The notes: a model not told the origin generated them from the letters alone. Shown: positions 47,770 to 64,000, numbered from the stretch's first letter. The stretch: DNA of 64,000 nucleotides from Rhipicephalus microplus (GCF_043290135.1 NW_027464806.1:124001-188000), one strand, 5' to 3'. Program-made: numbers and translations.

Positions 47770-48950
47770 ATGCGCGCCAATGCCCATCTATTGTATTCCC
47801 TTCTCACGTGCCCCAATACCAAACTGCGCGTGCCATTTCTGTGGTGCAAGTGTGTTTAAGTAGTCGCAGTTTCATCTTTCACAATCATGAGGGTTCCCAT
47901 ATTGAAAGTATTCCTTCCCCGAACTTGTGGCAGGGACGCACGATGCGAAATTACAAAATGATCGCGCTTGAAAGCTTCATACAAATGCACTGTCGACCCG
48001 CCGAACATAGTCAGTAATCTAAAACAAAGCGGAAATAAACGGTGCGTCCGCTCATTCATTTAAGGTAAGTTTCCCACCACATTCCGAATGGAACGTACCA
48101 CTCATTTGTGCCTAGCACAGGCGCATTTGTTCTTTCGAAGAGAACACAGTGTTCCGCTACACCGTGTGATTATGTAAACGTCAAGCCGAGCAGTGTCGTT
48201 TGCTGGCCGGCCTGGCTATGTTTCTTTCGGCGACGCGCAAACGGAGCACTCGGTGCGAAAACGGGAAATGCCCATACCTCGTGTCGACCGCCTTTCTTTA
48301 CTGGATTTCGTACTTCTTTGTGCACTATATAAATCACCTGCGTGGTACCCCTGTCATGCGTACGCACAGTTTTGTTTTTTCCTTCACTCGGGCTGTCGAT
48401 ACTTTGCTTTCGGACAATAATTAGCATGCAGTCCGCCGCCACGCTTTTCTGCTTCTACAGCTATTGTCACATGCGTCTATATATTTCTCCCCTATCTTTT
48501 CTTGCATCAATGCTTCCGCACATTTTTCACCGCGCCACGCACTTTAAGCTACATTCACTCCTCCTACAGTCTCGAAACGGGCCTGCCCTGCGCTCTCAAG
48601 AAATAAATGCCCCAATTTCGTAAACAAATGAATGGCGTGGCAGAGAAGGAACTCTGCGCTGTCTGATGAATGTGGCTGTACCCTTCACATCGGGCGGCAG
48701 CTATCACCACCTAGCCATAATGCTGACCTAACAAACAGCTACATTTATCTTGTTTTTTTTCTCTCTTTAAATAGTGAAGTATAGGACCGCGGTGCTTTGC
48801 AGTGAATGGTTTAGTTTTCACTCTTGCCTTGACTTTAGCCACCAATAAGATAACCACCTTCTAGTTAATTCTACCCGCCTAAAGTCTATTTTGCCCTCCC
48901 CCGTCTCTAAACCCCGGTGCTTTTGAAAAACTCTGCGCCATCATTCTAAA

Positions 48951-49035
48951 CTATAAGGTGAAGCCCTTTACATAGCATTATCAAGTGTTCGGCAGTTTCC
49001 TTCTCTCCGCATGCACTGCATACCGTGTATACCCC
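48951..49035 (-). mobile_element. Antisense LINE relic, unit 5
   Basis: Same relic as at 9427-9511. Confidence 0.45.
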
Positions 49036-49408
49036 TTCATATTTGGCCCGACATGTCGGAGTTGCTCGGGCAAGCGCTGACGCGAGTTTCCTATTCTATC
49101 ATTTCCCAAGAGCTGAACACACTCGAGTTCATGTTACCTTTTTTTGAGAGAAGCGGCCACCTTCCCCCTGTTTTTTTTTTTTTTTTTAATTACCACGCTC
49201 CTGGTTTTGTTTTCCCTCCATTACCGTACTTGTGGCACTTTTCTCCGCGCACTCGGTCTTCTCTAATTTACCTGTTCAACCTCCCCGAGCACACACGTCG
49301 AGCGCGGCACACCAACGCTCCTGCTAGCGGTGTTCAACAGAGAGAAGAGGATGGATTCGGAGCCGAATCTCTCAGCACAACCCCTATGCCGACGCAGACA
49401 ATTTGGGT

Positions 49409-49424
49409 GGCTCTGAGAAGAGCC
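49409..49424 (-). terminator. Histone mRNA 3' stem-loop, H2B unit 6
   Basis: Same 16-nt sequence and spacing as in unit 2. Confidence 0.95.
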
Positions 49425-49463
49425 GTTGATTTGTCGTTGCTCGCTGTGGCCCACGACGCACGC

Positions 49464-49838
49464 CTACTTGGAGCTGGTGTACTTGGTGACGGCTTTTGTA
49501 CCCTCGGACACCGCGTGCTTGGCCAGCTCTCCGGGCAGCAGCAGGCGCACCGCGGTCTGGATCTCCCGGCTCGTGATGGTCGAGCGCTTGTTGTAGTGAG
49601 CAAGGCGTGACGACTCGGCGGCGATACGCTCGAAGATGTCGTTCACGAAGCTGTTCATGATGGACATGGCCTTGCTGGAGACACCAGTGTCGGGGTGCAC
49701 CTGCTTCAGCACCTTATAGATGTAGATGGAGAAGCTCTCCTTCCTGCGGCGCTTCTTCTTCTTCTTGTCCGTGGCGCGCACATTCTTCTGCGCCTTGCCG
49801 GCCTTCTTGACGGCTTTGCCAGACGGTTGGGGAGGCAT
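49464..49838 (-). CDS. H2B: Histone H2B, unit 6
   Basis: Intact 124-residue copy, same protein as unit 2. H2A across the shared promoter has a retroposon at its start site and a damaged stem-loop. Confidence 0.98.
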   Translation of the reverse strand: MPPQPSGKAVKKAGKAQKNVRATDKKKKKRRRKESFSIYIYKVLKQVHPDTGVSSKAMSIMNSFVNDIFERIAAESSRLAHYNKRSTITSREIQTAVRLLLPGELAKHAVSEGTKAVTKYTSSK

Positions 49839-50826
<988 letters not shown>

Positions 50827-50865
50827 GCGAGCACCCCTTCCGCGCGCTCGCCGCATTCCCCAAAC

Positions 50866-50878
50866 GGTCCTAAGGACC
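50866..50878 (+). terminator. Damaged histone stem-loop, H2A unit 6
   Basis: The sequence is GGTCCTAAGGACC, against GGTCCTTCTAAGGACC in the six other units. Three bases of the loop are gone. The arms GGTCC/GGACC remain, but only three bases (TAA) are left between them, so the UHHU loop read by the stem-loop binding protein is absent. Confidence 0.9.
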
Positions 50879-51294
50879 ACCCAAACAGGTGACGCGGCCG
50901 TGTTTCGCTTCGCAGTCACGATGGCTCTGTTCGTACCCTCAAGCGTGTTTGTTTTTCTATACTTTATATATATTTCCTCGCGACATCAGTTAGCCACAAG
51001 TGCGCGACGCCAAATGCTGCAAAGAGACAACCAAATCACGCAGCTCGGCACCGAAAAAGACAGAAAAGAGCATGTAAGCGTTGTCATTTCTCATTAAAAA
51101 AAAAAAAAAAAAAAGCTCCACACGTAACCGTCTATCCTTACGATGACACCTGAACGGGTCAGCACAGGGACAGAGTAAATTTAATACCTTTGAATAGAAA
51201 AACAAACGTAAGGTAAAAAAAAAAAAAGAGAGAGAGAGAGAGAGAACCCGCCGTTAGCGCATTCCATTTGGTGCTTCTAACACAATTTATTTCG

Positions 51295-51707
51295 TCTATC
51301 TTGCTAGGCAGCGCAGCCACTATTACACAGAACACACAACACAAGCGCTTAACTTCAACTAAACGTTTATTGCAAAAAAAAAAAAAAAAATTGTCCAGAA
51401 TATGGCACAAAAACTTGTTCAGCTTCAAAAGAAATGAAAGGAAATGACACGCGATGATTTCGAGTGTGTTAGTGCACTCTCTATCGCGCTCACGCGGAAA
51501 GAACTGTTTTTTGGATGGGGTGATAGAGAATAACAGACAGTAATGTGCGGGACTGGCACGTGTGCTTTTTGTTGTCTACCTTTTACTATTCTTTTTCTCT
51601 GTTCACCCCCTTTATAAACTCTGACGTTTGCAATGAAAGTTCAGTTGAAGTTAAGCGCTTGTGTTGTGAGGTCTGTGTAATAGTGGCTGCGCTTCCTAGC
51701 GAGATGG
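51295..51707. repeat. Inverted repeat pair in H2A-H3 spacer, unit 6
   Basis: Same pair as in unit 1. Confidence 0.7.
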
Positions 51708-52160
51708 ATCCTTACCAACTGGCCCGATACAATTGTTTATTTCGTCTCTCGGTAAAACTTCATCACCTCCTACGAGTGCACCCAAAAGTTGCGCCGGGGT
51801 CCAGCAGCCCAAGTCACCATGGCGTTACGCAAACAGAAGCCCTCAAAAACACCTTACAAGCGGCGGGCAAAAAGGTAAACACATAAATGAAATTGACACA
51901 CCACAGGGTCGCAGCACGGCTGCTGCACACACACCGACTGAAGCTAGCCTACCTTTTCTCTGTCTACTCATAATGATACACACTTTTACCTTGAATTTGT
52001 CAAAGCTGAGCCATTTCTTCGTAATAACGACGCGCCGACGTTCCGTTCTTCCGCGCGCTAGACAACGGCAGCCACGTACGTACAAAACATGACAGCAAAA
52101 GAGGGTGCGGCCGGAGTACGTGGCCTGGAGTGGTCTCGTAGCCAAAGCAGACACGTTGGT

Positions 52161-52176
52161 GGTCCTGAGAAGGACC
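52161..52176 (-). terminator. Histone mRNA 3' stem-loop, H3 unit 6
   Basis: Same sequence and spacing as H3 unit 1. Confidence 0.95.
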
Positions 52177-52223
52177 GTTTGTTGTTGCTTGCCTGTCGAC
52201 CGAAGCGCAGGGAGCAGCCCAAC

Positions 52224-52739
<516 letters not shown>

Positions 52740-53159
52740 CCGAAGCGTGAGAACCCGTCCGCGTGCGAGCGCGGAAGCGTACGCCAGGATGCTGGCTGGC
52801 GCTCATTTTCGGGCAACCGTGCAGTTCGCGGCTGCAAAGAGGTACACCGAAACGAAACCACTACCGCTGTACAATACAGCCTGCTGCGCATTTCTTTCGC
52901 CTTCCAGGCAACACATCAATCGACGCTGTAGCTCGTCGCTTCCCGAAGCGGCGCGACGGAGTGCGAGACGCCACCATTCACGCCAACAGCGCGCATCGCA
53001 CTAGAGCGCCTCGCATCACCGAGGGCAAATGCGCACTGCCACGCCAAAAAAACTTGCTCCTTGCGTTGTCGCTTATTTGCGACCATTACGTAGATGGGCG
53101 AAGACGACGAGAGACCACCGGCAGTGTTGGTATATGCATACACGTCCGCGCAACGACAA

Positions 53160-53380
53160 GGAGTAAAACGCAACAAAACATTCTAACACAAACACCCCGT
53201 ACATCCAACTGCCACTGAGCGCGCCTACTTGCTCAATCGCAGACAGTAACGGGACTCAATTTTATCTTCCTTTCCCTCTTAAGAATCACTCATACATACT
53301 TGCCAAACTACTAGGTGCGCTCAATGGCGGTTGGATGTACGGGGTGTTTGCGTTCGAATGTTTTGTTTCATTTTTACTCC
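53160..53380. repeat. Foldback element, unit 6
   Basis: 221 bp, the same arms as unit 1. Confidence 0.75.
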
Positions 53381-53435
53381 TATTCCCTCGATATGTCGTC
53401 TCACTCTGGCTTCCCTCATGTCTCTTTCTCTACAC

Positions 53436-53552
53436 TTTTATTCCCACCCTTTTAATCCCCCCTCACCCCCCATCCCTTGTGAGCTACCGCTGAGGTGTCG
53501 CATCCTGATGCAGACAGTTTCGGGGCTCACTTTCCTCTTCTTTTCCATCTTA
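53436..53552 (+). mobile_element. Old 3' end related to the retroposon, unit 6
   Basis: Same fossil as at 3761-3877. Confidence 0.55.
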
Positions 53553-54890
53553 CACATCAGCAATCCCCCCCCCCCCCCCCCAACCTCTAAGTGCTAAATA
53601 TGTGGCACAAAAAGCAGGAAATGGACTCAATGAAAGGGTGAAAAATAATAATCATAATAGAAACGAAGATCAACACGCGCCTCAAAAAGCCCCATTCACT
53701 CCTCTTTCACATTTTCACGAGAAAATGAAGGTACACACATGGAGAACAATTTTTGTTATAGGTAGGCTTGCCTGAGCAGAACCACTGTCGTGCGCCTTGG
53801 TTACACATTCGACACGCCTCGTCCTGTGCGGAGGTGGGTGGGAAACCAAGGGTGCACTTGAAAATGCAATGCTCGTGGGTTGGTGTCGCCATCTGACGGC
53901 AGGCTCACGCGAGCGCGCCTTGCTTTCGAATTTCCCGCGCTCGAACCTCTCGCGTTTACATCATGGGCTAGTCCCCCCCCCCCCCCCCCTCTCGCGTGGG
54001 CGGCGAAGCCAGCCTCCCTAGAGTGACCACCTCTGCCGGCGAAATGGAAACACTTGTTGCGTAGCTGTCCGTCCAAGTAAAGCTTTCACAACTGCAGTGT
54101 TCGCAGCACCAGTACAGTACATGAGTGCCACTTCTATCAAGTGCAGCTTCCCTCAGCACGCTGCATGGGCAGCGCTTATTGTGTACTTGCTTCTGACTTG
54201 CGCAGAAATTCTGTTTAAACATCCCCTTCCACTTTTCTTTCTTTTTTTTTTTGTATTTTGCAGCTCGGCAGCGCCAGGTGTGAAAAAAAAAAACAAACAA
54301 AAATTATTAGGCGTGACAATGTACACAATGTGTTATTGAATGGGGCACTTCTGAGTGCACAGCGGGCGCGGTAAACACGACCAACCTGTCACAATCAATT
54401 TTTTCATTTGTAAGTACACATCCCTTCTTCGTCTGGGTGCCCCACGGTAGAACATAGTGCGTTTTTATTTATTTTGACACAACGTGACGCGATCGTGTAG
54501 TGGGCATTCCAAAGAAAAAAGCGAGTTCGTGCTTCCTGAGCATAGTCGTGTCTCCAAGAATGCAGTGACCAGGGTAGAACGCTGCGCTCGGCTTCTTCCT
54601 TCGCGCGATAAGGTAACTAGGCGACGTTCGCTTGACGGGCCCGTTTTAGCAGCTTGGCTTGCAGGAAGGAGAGGAAGAACTCGCAGATGCGGCGATTGAT
54701 TCGTGCATGCAGACCCAGGAGAAAGACGACGACGCGAACGAAATGCGGTGAACGTGACAAGTACCCAGCGCGATCAAGCTACTACTACACGAGGTGCTGC
54801 TCACCTGAGCGATGACGCAATGATATTGCAAAGAGGGACGGACGGGTATGGCGAACCGCTGGGATCACACTGCCGAAGCATCAAGTGGGT

Positions 54891-54906
54891 AGCCCTGAAG
54901 AGGGCT
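54891..54906 (-). terminator. Histone mRNA 3' stem-loop, H4 unit 6
   Basis: Same sequence and spacing as H4 unit 1. Confidence 0.92.
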
Positions 54907-54949
54907 GTTGTGTTCTCGTTGGCTGGCTGCAGGCGACGCCGCTGGCTTC

Positions 54950-55726
<777 letters not shown>

Positions 55727-57028
55727 TCGGCGGCCAGCTCGTCTCTCTCTCCCTCTTTTCTTCGCGAGGAGCGCGTTGGCCGCGCAGGTTGCTGCACTGA
55801 CTATTTTTTCTGCACTACAAGATTGAATATACACGGCAAACATGCTTTCGTTTGTTTGTTTGTTTTTAATTCTTTTCTCGTTACTGTTGCTAAGTTTCTT
55901 GCCCATTCATTCACGCACCCTTCACTGCTGCAAAATGGCGTATCAGTCGTATCAGCTGCCCCAGCGGCAAGGAGACATCAAACCGAGTAAGCGACAATTC
56001 ATGTACGCGTACGTACAAGCCCAGCGGATACAACGCGTTCGCTAAAAAAAAAAAAAAACGTTTCATCGTGTCCACTGAACATGACACACGCAATATTTGT
56101 CAAAACTCACAGCTGCAACAGCTCACCTGTGTGCCGCACGTAAATAAACTGCACACTTAACACTTTGCGACTACTCGTCCCCGGCGTGTGCCCCCCCCCC
56201 TCTTTTTTTTTTTCTTTTCTATGTTCTCGCTTTCTCTCTAATCACATCAATGCCTCATTTGCACGCACGAAACCCGTTTCACGGCGTCACTTTGACGCCA
56301 TCCTTGTCGCCAAACCAAGGGACTAACACACGCGGTCCGGGCACGGCCTCATGGCCGGAAATTTCTAAACAAAGCGTGCTCGCGTTGTTGTGGACGCCGG
56401 CACGTGAAATTCGGCAAAGTAACAGCACCTTTGGCTGGCTACGCGTGTCTCAAATTTTACTGTGGCAGCTCCACTACATATCGCGATACGGCAGTTTCAC
56501 CGAAGCCACGCAACGCGACCGCGCTCATTTCAGCATTCACGGGGACGGCAGAGAGTGAGAGCGCACCTCCTCTCGGGCGCGCCTCTCCTCCCGTAAACAC
56601 GGACTGTCAAGCGGTCCGGTCGCAGCGAAGTTTCCCCATCTCCTTGCGGGGTGGTTCAACACCTGCCCGTTTCAAGTGCACGGTTGCACTGTGAGGAACC
56701 CTGCAAGGGTCACGCAATTACAGGCAAAACAGCCCTAACTCTAAAGCGCCTTACATAGGACGAGATTGGAGCGTAAAATGCACCACCCTTTATGCATTCT
56801 TTCTTCTTTACAGCGTTGGAAGAGTGTTCGTTCGCTGCATGTTTTACGCATGCGTACTTTCGCTTACATAATACCTTCGGAGGCTGACAACCTGTTAAGT
56901 AATCTATCAACGACTATCCGGACGGCATCAGCTGTGCAAAGAAGATTTGCAGTTGGCCTTCCAGAGCCGTCCAGAGCACACAAAGTAGGTCTACACATCG
57001 TGGCAACCAATATTTCGAAAAAAGTGAA

Positions 57029-57911
57029 TTGCGTAGTATTATAAAGAATACAACTTTCAGAATGAGCAAAACTGCTTGGTTTGACCAAAGTACAAAGAGG
57101 TGCGATTTATACCACATCGATCCATTTATTGAATTAAAAATTACGCTGGCATTAGATAGAATATCGGAAACTCTAATTGACCGATTGAGGCTAGGCACGG
57201 CATACACAAAAACATTTGTTTTTTTTTTTTTCTTTGCACAGACACGGCAGAGCTGAAAGTCCCGAATGCGAATGCGGATTGATAGATGAAGACGTATGTC
57301 ACCTTCTCGTAGACTGTCCACATCACGAGACGCCGTCTTAAGTCCGAACAGTTGGCATTAGACCGCAGACCGTTTAACATGAAGAAACTTCTGGGTCCGT
57401 GGCCTACTCGAGTTTTACAGTCGCACGCTTTAAAAGCATCAACACGTTCTTTACAAGACAGCGGGATTGCTGATAAGTATTAAGAAATAACGAACTTTCA
57501 TTTGTAACAAATGTACTTATTATGTACAGTATCACGTGACTCTCATCATGTGTGTGTTGTGAAATGAATGACGTGTCGACAATTATGTACACACGAGCGA
57601 ATGCATCTTTATACGGACCAGACGTGTGCTCTACTGTTTTGTGCTGGTGGACCGAATATTATCGAGGGACATTATATCAGAGACTTCATTCATTGACTTT
57701 CGAACATTTACTTACCATTGTGTTCTGATATGTGCGTATAAGTGTAAGTGTGTCTTTGCATATCTCTGCCCGAGTTTTCTACTTTCCATGCACTGCTTTG
57801 TACGTTTTGCTTCAAGATACGTGTTCAAGTTTAACTCAACGGCCAAGGAGTAGCCGGCGCCATAATGGTGCGCCGACATCTCCTTACATATCATATCAAT
57901 AAGAAAAAAAG
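57029..57911 (+). mobile_element. LINE 3' fragment, unit 6
   Basis: Same fragment as in unit 1, with 13 T, so the frame is broken. Confidence 0.7.
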
Positions 57912-59092
57912 ATGCGCGCCAATGCCCATCTATTGTATTCCCTTCTCACGTGCCCCAATACCAAACTGCGCGTGCCATTTCTGTGGTGCAAGTGTGTTTA
58001 AGTAGTCGCAGTTTCATCTTTCACAATCATGAGGGTTCCCATATTGAAAGTATTCCTTCCCCGAACTTGTGGCAGGGACGCACGATGCGAAATTACAAAA
58101 TGATCGCGCTTGAAAGCTTCATACAAATGCACTGTCGACCCGCCGAACATAGTCAGTAATCTAAAACAAAGCGGAAATAAACGGTGCGTCCGCTCATTCA
58201 TTTAAGGTAAGTTTCCCACCACATTCCGAATGGAACGTACCACTCATTTGTGCCTAGCACAGGCGCATTTGTTCTTTCGAAGAGAACACAGTGTTCCGCT
58301 ACACCGTGTGATTATGTAAACGTCAAGCCGAGCAGTGTCGTTTGCTGGCCGGCCTGGCTATGTTTCTTTCGGCGACGCGCAAACGGAGCACTCGGTGCGA
58401 AAACGGGAAATGCCCATACCTCGTGTCGACCGCCTTTCTTTACTGGATTTCGTACTTCTTTGTGCACTATATAAATCACCTGCGTGGTACCCCTGTCATG
58501 CGTACGCACAGTTTTGTTTTTTCCTTCACTCGGGCTGTCGATACTTTGCTTTCGGACAATAATTAGCATGCAGTCCGCCGCCACGCTTTTCTGCTTCTAC
58601 AGCTATTGTCACATGCGTCTATATATTTCTCCCCTATCTTTTCTTGCATCAATGCTTCCGCACATTTTTCACCGCGCCACGCACTTTAAGCTACATTCAC
58701 TCCTCCTACAGTCTCGAAACGGGCCTGCCCTGCGCTCTCAAGAAATAAATGCCCCAATTTCGTAAACAAATGAATGGCGTGGCAGAGAAGGAACTCTGCG
58801 CTGTCTGATGAATGTGGCTGTACCCTTCACATCGGGCGGCAGCTATCACCACCTAGCCATAATGCTGACCTAACAAACAGCTACATTTATCTTGTTTTTT
58901 TTCTCTCTTTAAATAGTGAAGTATAGGACCGCGGTGCTTTGCAGTGAATGGTTTAGTTTTCACTCTTGCCTTGACTTTAGCCACCAATAAGATAACCACC
59001 TTCTAGTTAATTCTACCCGCCTAAAGTCTATTTTGCCCTCCCCCGTCTCTAAACCCCGGTGCTTTTGAAAAACTCTGCGCCATCATTCTAAA

Positions 59093-59177
59093 CTATAAGG
59101 TGAAGCCCTTTACATAGCATTATCAAGTGTTCGGCAGTTTCCTTCTCTCCGCATGCACTGCATACCGTGTATACCCC
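59093..59177 (-). mobile_element. Antisense LINE relic, unit 6
   Basis: Same relic as at 9427-9511. Confidence 0.45.
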
Positions 59178-59551
59178 TTCATATTTGGCCCGACATGTCG
59201 GAGTTGCTCGGGCAAGCGCTGACGCGAGTTTCCTATTCTATCATTTCCCAAGAGCTGAACACACTCGAGTTCATGTTACCTTTTTTTGAGAGAAGCGGCC
59301 ACCTTCCCCCTGTTTTTTTTTTTTTTTTTTAATTACCACGCTCCTGGTTTTGTTTTCCCTCCATTACCGTACTTGTGGCACTTTTCTCCGCGCACTCGGT
59401 CTTCTCTAATTTACCTGTTCAACCTCCCCGAGCACACACGTCGAGCGCGGCACACCAACGCTCCTGCTAGCGGTGTTCAACAGAGAGAAGAGGATGGATT
59501 CGGAGCCGAATCTCTCAGCACAACCCCTATGCCGACGCAGACAATTTGGGT

Positions 59552-59567
59552 GGCTCTGAGAAGAGCC
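59552..59567 (-). terminator. Histone mRNA 3' stem-loop, H2B unit 7
   Basis: Same 16-nt sequence and spacing as in unit 2. Confidence 0.95.
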
Positions 59568-59606
59568 GTTGATTTGTCGTTGCTCGCTGTGGCCCACGAC
59601 GCACGC

Positions 59607-59981
59607 CTACTTGGAGCTGGTGTACTTGGTGACGGCTTTTGTACCCTCGGACACCGCGTGCTTGGCCAGCTCTCCGGGCAGCAGCAGGCGCACCGCGGTC
59701 TGGATCTCCCGGCTCGTGATGGTCGAGCGCTTGTTGTAGTGAGCAAGGCGTGACGACTCGGCGGCGATACGCTCGAAGATGTCGTTCACGAAGCTGTTCA
59801 TGATGGACATGGCCTTGCTGGAGACACCAGTGTCGGGGTGCACCTGCTTCAGCACCTTATAGATGTAGATGGAGAAGCTCTCCTTCCTGCGGCGCTTCTT
59901 CTTCTTCTTGTCCGTGGCGCGCACATTCTTCTGCGCCTTGCCGGCCTTCTTGACGGCTTTGCCAGACGGTTGGGGAGGCAT
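59607..59981 (-). CDS. H2B: Histone H2B, unit 7
   Basis: Intact 124-residue copy, same protein as unit 2. The divergent promoter is uninterrupted. Confidence 0.98.
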   Translation of the reverse strand: MPPQPSGKAVKKAGKAQKNVRATDKKKKKRRRKESFSIYIYKVLKQVHPDTGVSSKAMSIMNSFVNDIFERIAAESSRLAHYNKRSTITSREIQTAVRLLLPGELAKHAVSEGTKAVTKYTSSK

Positions 59982-60631
<650 letters not shown>

Positions 60632-60670
60632 GCGAGCACCCCTTCCGCGCGCTCGCCGCATTCCCCAAAC

Positions 60671-60686
60671 GGTCCTTCTAAGGACC
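60671..60686 (+). terminator. Histone mRNA 3' stem-loop, H2A unit 7
   Basis: Same sequence and spacing as H2A unit 1. Confidence 0.95.
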
Positions 60687-61101
60687 ACCCAAACAGGTGA
60701 CGCGGCCGTGTTTCGCTTCGCAGTCACGATGGCTCTGTTCGTACCCTCAAGCGTGTTTGTTTTTCTATACTTTATATATATTTCCTCGCGACATCAGTTA
60801 GCCACAAGTGCGCGACGCCAAATGCTGCAAAGAGACAACCAAATCACGCAGCTCGGCACCGAAAAAGACAGAAAAGAGCATGTAAGCGTTGTCATTTCTC
60901 ATTAAAAAAAAAAAAAAAAAAGCTCCACACGTAACCGTCTATCCTTACGATGACACCTGAACGGGTCAGCACAGGGACAGAGTAAATTTAATACCTTTGA
61001 ATAGAAAAACAAACGTAAGGTAAAAAAAAAAAAAGAGAGAGAGAGAGAGAGAACCCGCCGTTAGCGCATTCCATTTGGTGCTTCTAACACAATTTATTTC
61101 G

Positions 61102-61515
61102 TCTATCTTGCTAGGCAGCGCAGCCACTATTACACAGAACACACAACACAAGCGCTTAACTTCAACTAAACGTTTATTGCAAAAAAAAAAAAAAAAAATT
61201 GTCCAGAATATGGCACAAAAACTTGTTCAGCTTCAAAAGAAATGAAAGGAAATGACACGCGATGATTTCGAGTGTGTTAGTGCACTCTCTATCGCGCTCA
61301 CGCGGAAAGAACTGTTTTTTGGATGGGGTGATAGAGAATAACAGACAGTAATGTGCGGGACTGGCACGTGTGCTTTTTGTTGTCTACCTTTTACTATTCT
61401 TTTTCTCTGTTCACCCCCTTTATAAACTCTGACGTTTGCAATGAAAGTTCAGTTGAAGTTAAGCGCTTGTGTTGTGAGGTCTGTGTAATAGTGGCTGCGC
61501 TTCCTAGCGAGATGG
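61102..61515. repeat. Inverted repeat pair in H2A-H3 spacer, unit 7
   Basis: Same pair as in unit 1. Confidence 0.7.
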
Positions 61516-61968
61516 ATCCTTACCAACTGGCCCGATACAATTGTTTATTTCGTCTCTCGGTAAAACTTCATCACCTCCTACGAGTGCACCCAAAAGTTGC
61601 GCCGGGGTCCAGCAGCCCAAGTCACCATGGCGTTACGCAAACAGAAGCCCTCAAAAACACCTTACAAGCGGCGGGCAAAAAGGTAAACACATAAATGAAA
61701 TTGACACACCACAGGGTCGCAGCACGGCTGCTGCACACACACCGACTGAAGCTAGCCTACCTTTTCTCTGTCTACTCATAATGATACACACTTTTACCTT
61801 GAATTTGTCAAAGCTGAGCCATTTCTTCGTAATAACGACGCGCCGACGTTCCGTTCTTCCGCGCGCTAGACAACGGCAGCCACGTACGTACAAAACATGA
61901 CAGCAAAAGAGGGTGCGGCCGGAGTACGTGGCCTGGAGTGGTCTCGTAGCCAAAGCAGACACGTTGGT

Positions 61969-61984
61969 GGTCCTGAGAAGGACC
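61969..61984 (-). terminator. Histone mRNA 3' stem-loop, H3 unit 7
   Basis: Same sequence and spacing as H3 unit 1. Confidence 0.95.
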
Positions 61985-62031
61985 GTTTGTTGTTGCTTGC
62001 CTGTCGACCGAAGCGCAGGGAGCAGCCCAAC

Positions 62032-62547
<516 letters not shown>

Positions 62548-62967
62548 CCGAAGCGTGAGAACCCGTCCGCGTGCGAGCGCGGAAGCGTACGCCAGGATGC
62601 TGGCTGGCGCTCATTTTCGGGCAACCGTGCAGTTCGCGGCTGCAAAGAGGTACACCGAAACGAAACCACTACCGCTGTACAATACAGCCTGCTGCGCATT
62701 TCTTTCGCCTTCCAGGCAACACATCAATCGACGCTGTAGCTCGTCGCTTCCCGAAGCGGCGCGACGGAGTGCGAGACGCCACCATTCACGCCAACAGCGC
62801 GCATCGCACTAGAGCGCCTCGCATCACCGAGGGCAAATGCGCACTGCCACGCCAAAAAAACTTGCTCCTTGCGTTGTCGCTTATTTGCGACCATTACGTA
62901 GATGGGCGAAGACGACGAGAGACCACCGGCAGTGTTGGTATATGCATACACGTCCGCGCAACGACAA

Positions 62968-63188
62968 GGAGTAAAACGCAACAAAACATTCTAACACAAA
63001 CACCCCGTACATCCAACTGCCACTGAGCGCGCCTACTTGCTCAATCGCAGACAGTAACGGGACTCAATTTTATCTTCCTTTCCCTCTTAAGAATCACTCA
63101 TACATACTTGCCAAACTACTAGGTGCGCTCAATGGCGGTTGGATGTACGGGGTGTTTGCGTTCGAATGTTTTGTTTCATTTTTACTCC
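62968..63188. repeat. Foldback element, unit 7
   Basis: 221 bp, the same arms as unit 1. Confidence 0.75.
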
Positions 63189-63243
63189 TATTCCCTCGAT
63201 ATGTCGTCTCACTCTGGCTTCCCTCATGTCTCTTTCTCTACAC

Positions 63244-63360
63244 TTTTATTCCCACCCTTTTAATCCCCCCTCACCCCCCATCCCTTGTGAGCTACCGCTG
63301 AGGTGTCGCATCCTGATGCAGACAGTTTCGGGGCTCACTTTCCTCTTCTTTTCCATCTTA
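63244..63360 (+). mobile_element. Old 3' end related to the retroposon, unit 7
   Basis: Same fossil as at 3761-3877, with a shortened C-run. Confidence 0.55.
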
Positions 63361-64000
63361 CACATCAGCAATCCCCCCCCCCCCAACCTCTAAGTGCTAA
63401 ATATGTGGCACAAAAAGCAGGAAATGGACTCAATGAAAGGGTGAAAAATAATAATCATAATAGAAACGAAGATCAACACGCGCCTCAAAAAGCCCCATTC
63501 ACTCCTCTTTCACATTTTCACGAGAAAATGAAGGTACACACATGGAGAACAATTTTTGTTATAGGTAGGCTTGCCTGAGCAGAACCACTGTCGTGCGCCT
63601 TGGTTACACATTCGACACGCCTCGTCCTGTGCGGAGGTGGGTGGGAAACCAAGGGTGCACTTGAAAATGCAATGCTCGTGGGTTGGTGTCGCCATCTGAC
63701 GGCAGGCTCACGCGAGCGCGCCTTGCTTTCGAATTTCCCGCGCTCGAACCTCTCGCGTTTACATCATGGGCTAGTCCCCCCCCCCCCCCCCCTCTCGCGT
63801 GGGCGGCGAAGCCAGCCTCCCTAGAGTGACCACCTCTGCCGGCGAAATGGAAACACTTGTTGCGTAGCTGTCCGTCCAAGTAAAGCTTTCACAACTGCAG
63901 TGTTCGCAGCACCAGTACAGTACATGAGTGCCACTTCTATCAAGTGCAGCTTCCCTCAGCACGCTGCATGGGCAGCGCTTATTGTGTACTTGCTTCTGAC

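Overview
The window is part of a tandem array of replication-dependent core histone genes from an animal, most likely an ixodid tick. The tick assignment is an inference. It rests on the H2B N-terminus ([15 protein letters not shown]...), an H3.2-type H3 and arthropod-type initiators in the promoters. It also rests on fossil non-LTR retrotransposon ends in the spacers that look like those of tick genomes. There is nothing bacterial or viral here.

Layout. About six and a half copies of one unit follow head to tail, with a basic length of about 9.45 kb. Each unit reads H2B (-), H2A (+), H3 (-), H4 (-), then a long spacer to the next H2B. Taking the H2B stem-loop as the border, the units are 1-9885 (H2B 3' end cut off), 9886-19675, 19676-29807, 29808-39616, 39617-49408, 49409-59551 and 59552-64000 (cut before H4). 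H2B and H2A are divergent and share a 275-bp promoter. H3 and H4 are about 2.3 kb apart on the same strand. No H1 gene is present. All H2A, H3 and H4 copies encode identical proteins. Every mRNA should end in the histone stem-loop rather than poly(A).

Promoters. All four genes have a start-site motif CAKTCG 25-82 nt upstream of the ATG, and a CCAAT (CCAAC for H4) box about 75-81 nt further upstream. One CCAAT box sits midway between the H2B and H2A start sites. H2B alone also has a TATA box.

Main finding. A 333-343-bp retroposon of one family is present nine times. Four copies (units 1, 3, 4, 6) are inserted at the H2A start site and four (units 1, 2, 3, 6) at the H4 start site. All eight are in the sense orientation of the gene. 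Each is flanked by a 9-11-bp duplication of the CATTCG initiator, and the (ACC)n tail always joins at the same base of that motif. 5' junctions and duplication lengths differ between copies at the H4 site, as expected of repeated target-primed insertion at a fixed nick. The ninth copy (unit 5) is in a spacer and has no clear target duplication. I know of no described retroposon specific for histone gene start sites.

Broken copies. Unit 3 H2B has a 2-bp deletion that removes its stop codon, so translation would run through its own mRNA stem-loop. Unit 6 H2A has lost 3 nt of the stem-loop loop. The spacers otherwise hold old LINE 3' ends, a 221-bp foldback element, an inverted repeat pair and homopolymer or GA tracts. 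The remaining spacer sequence I do not recognise.
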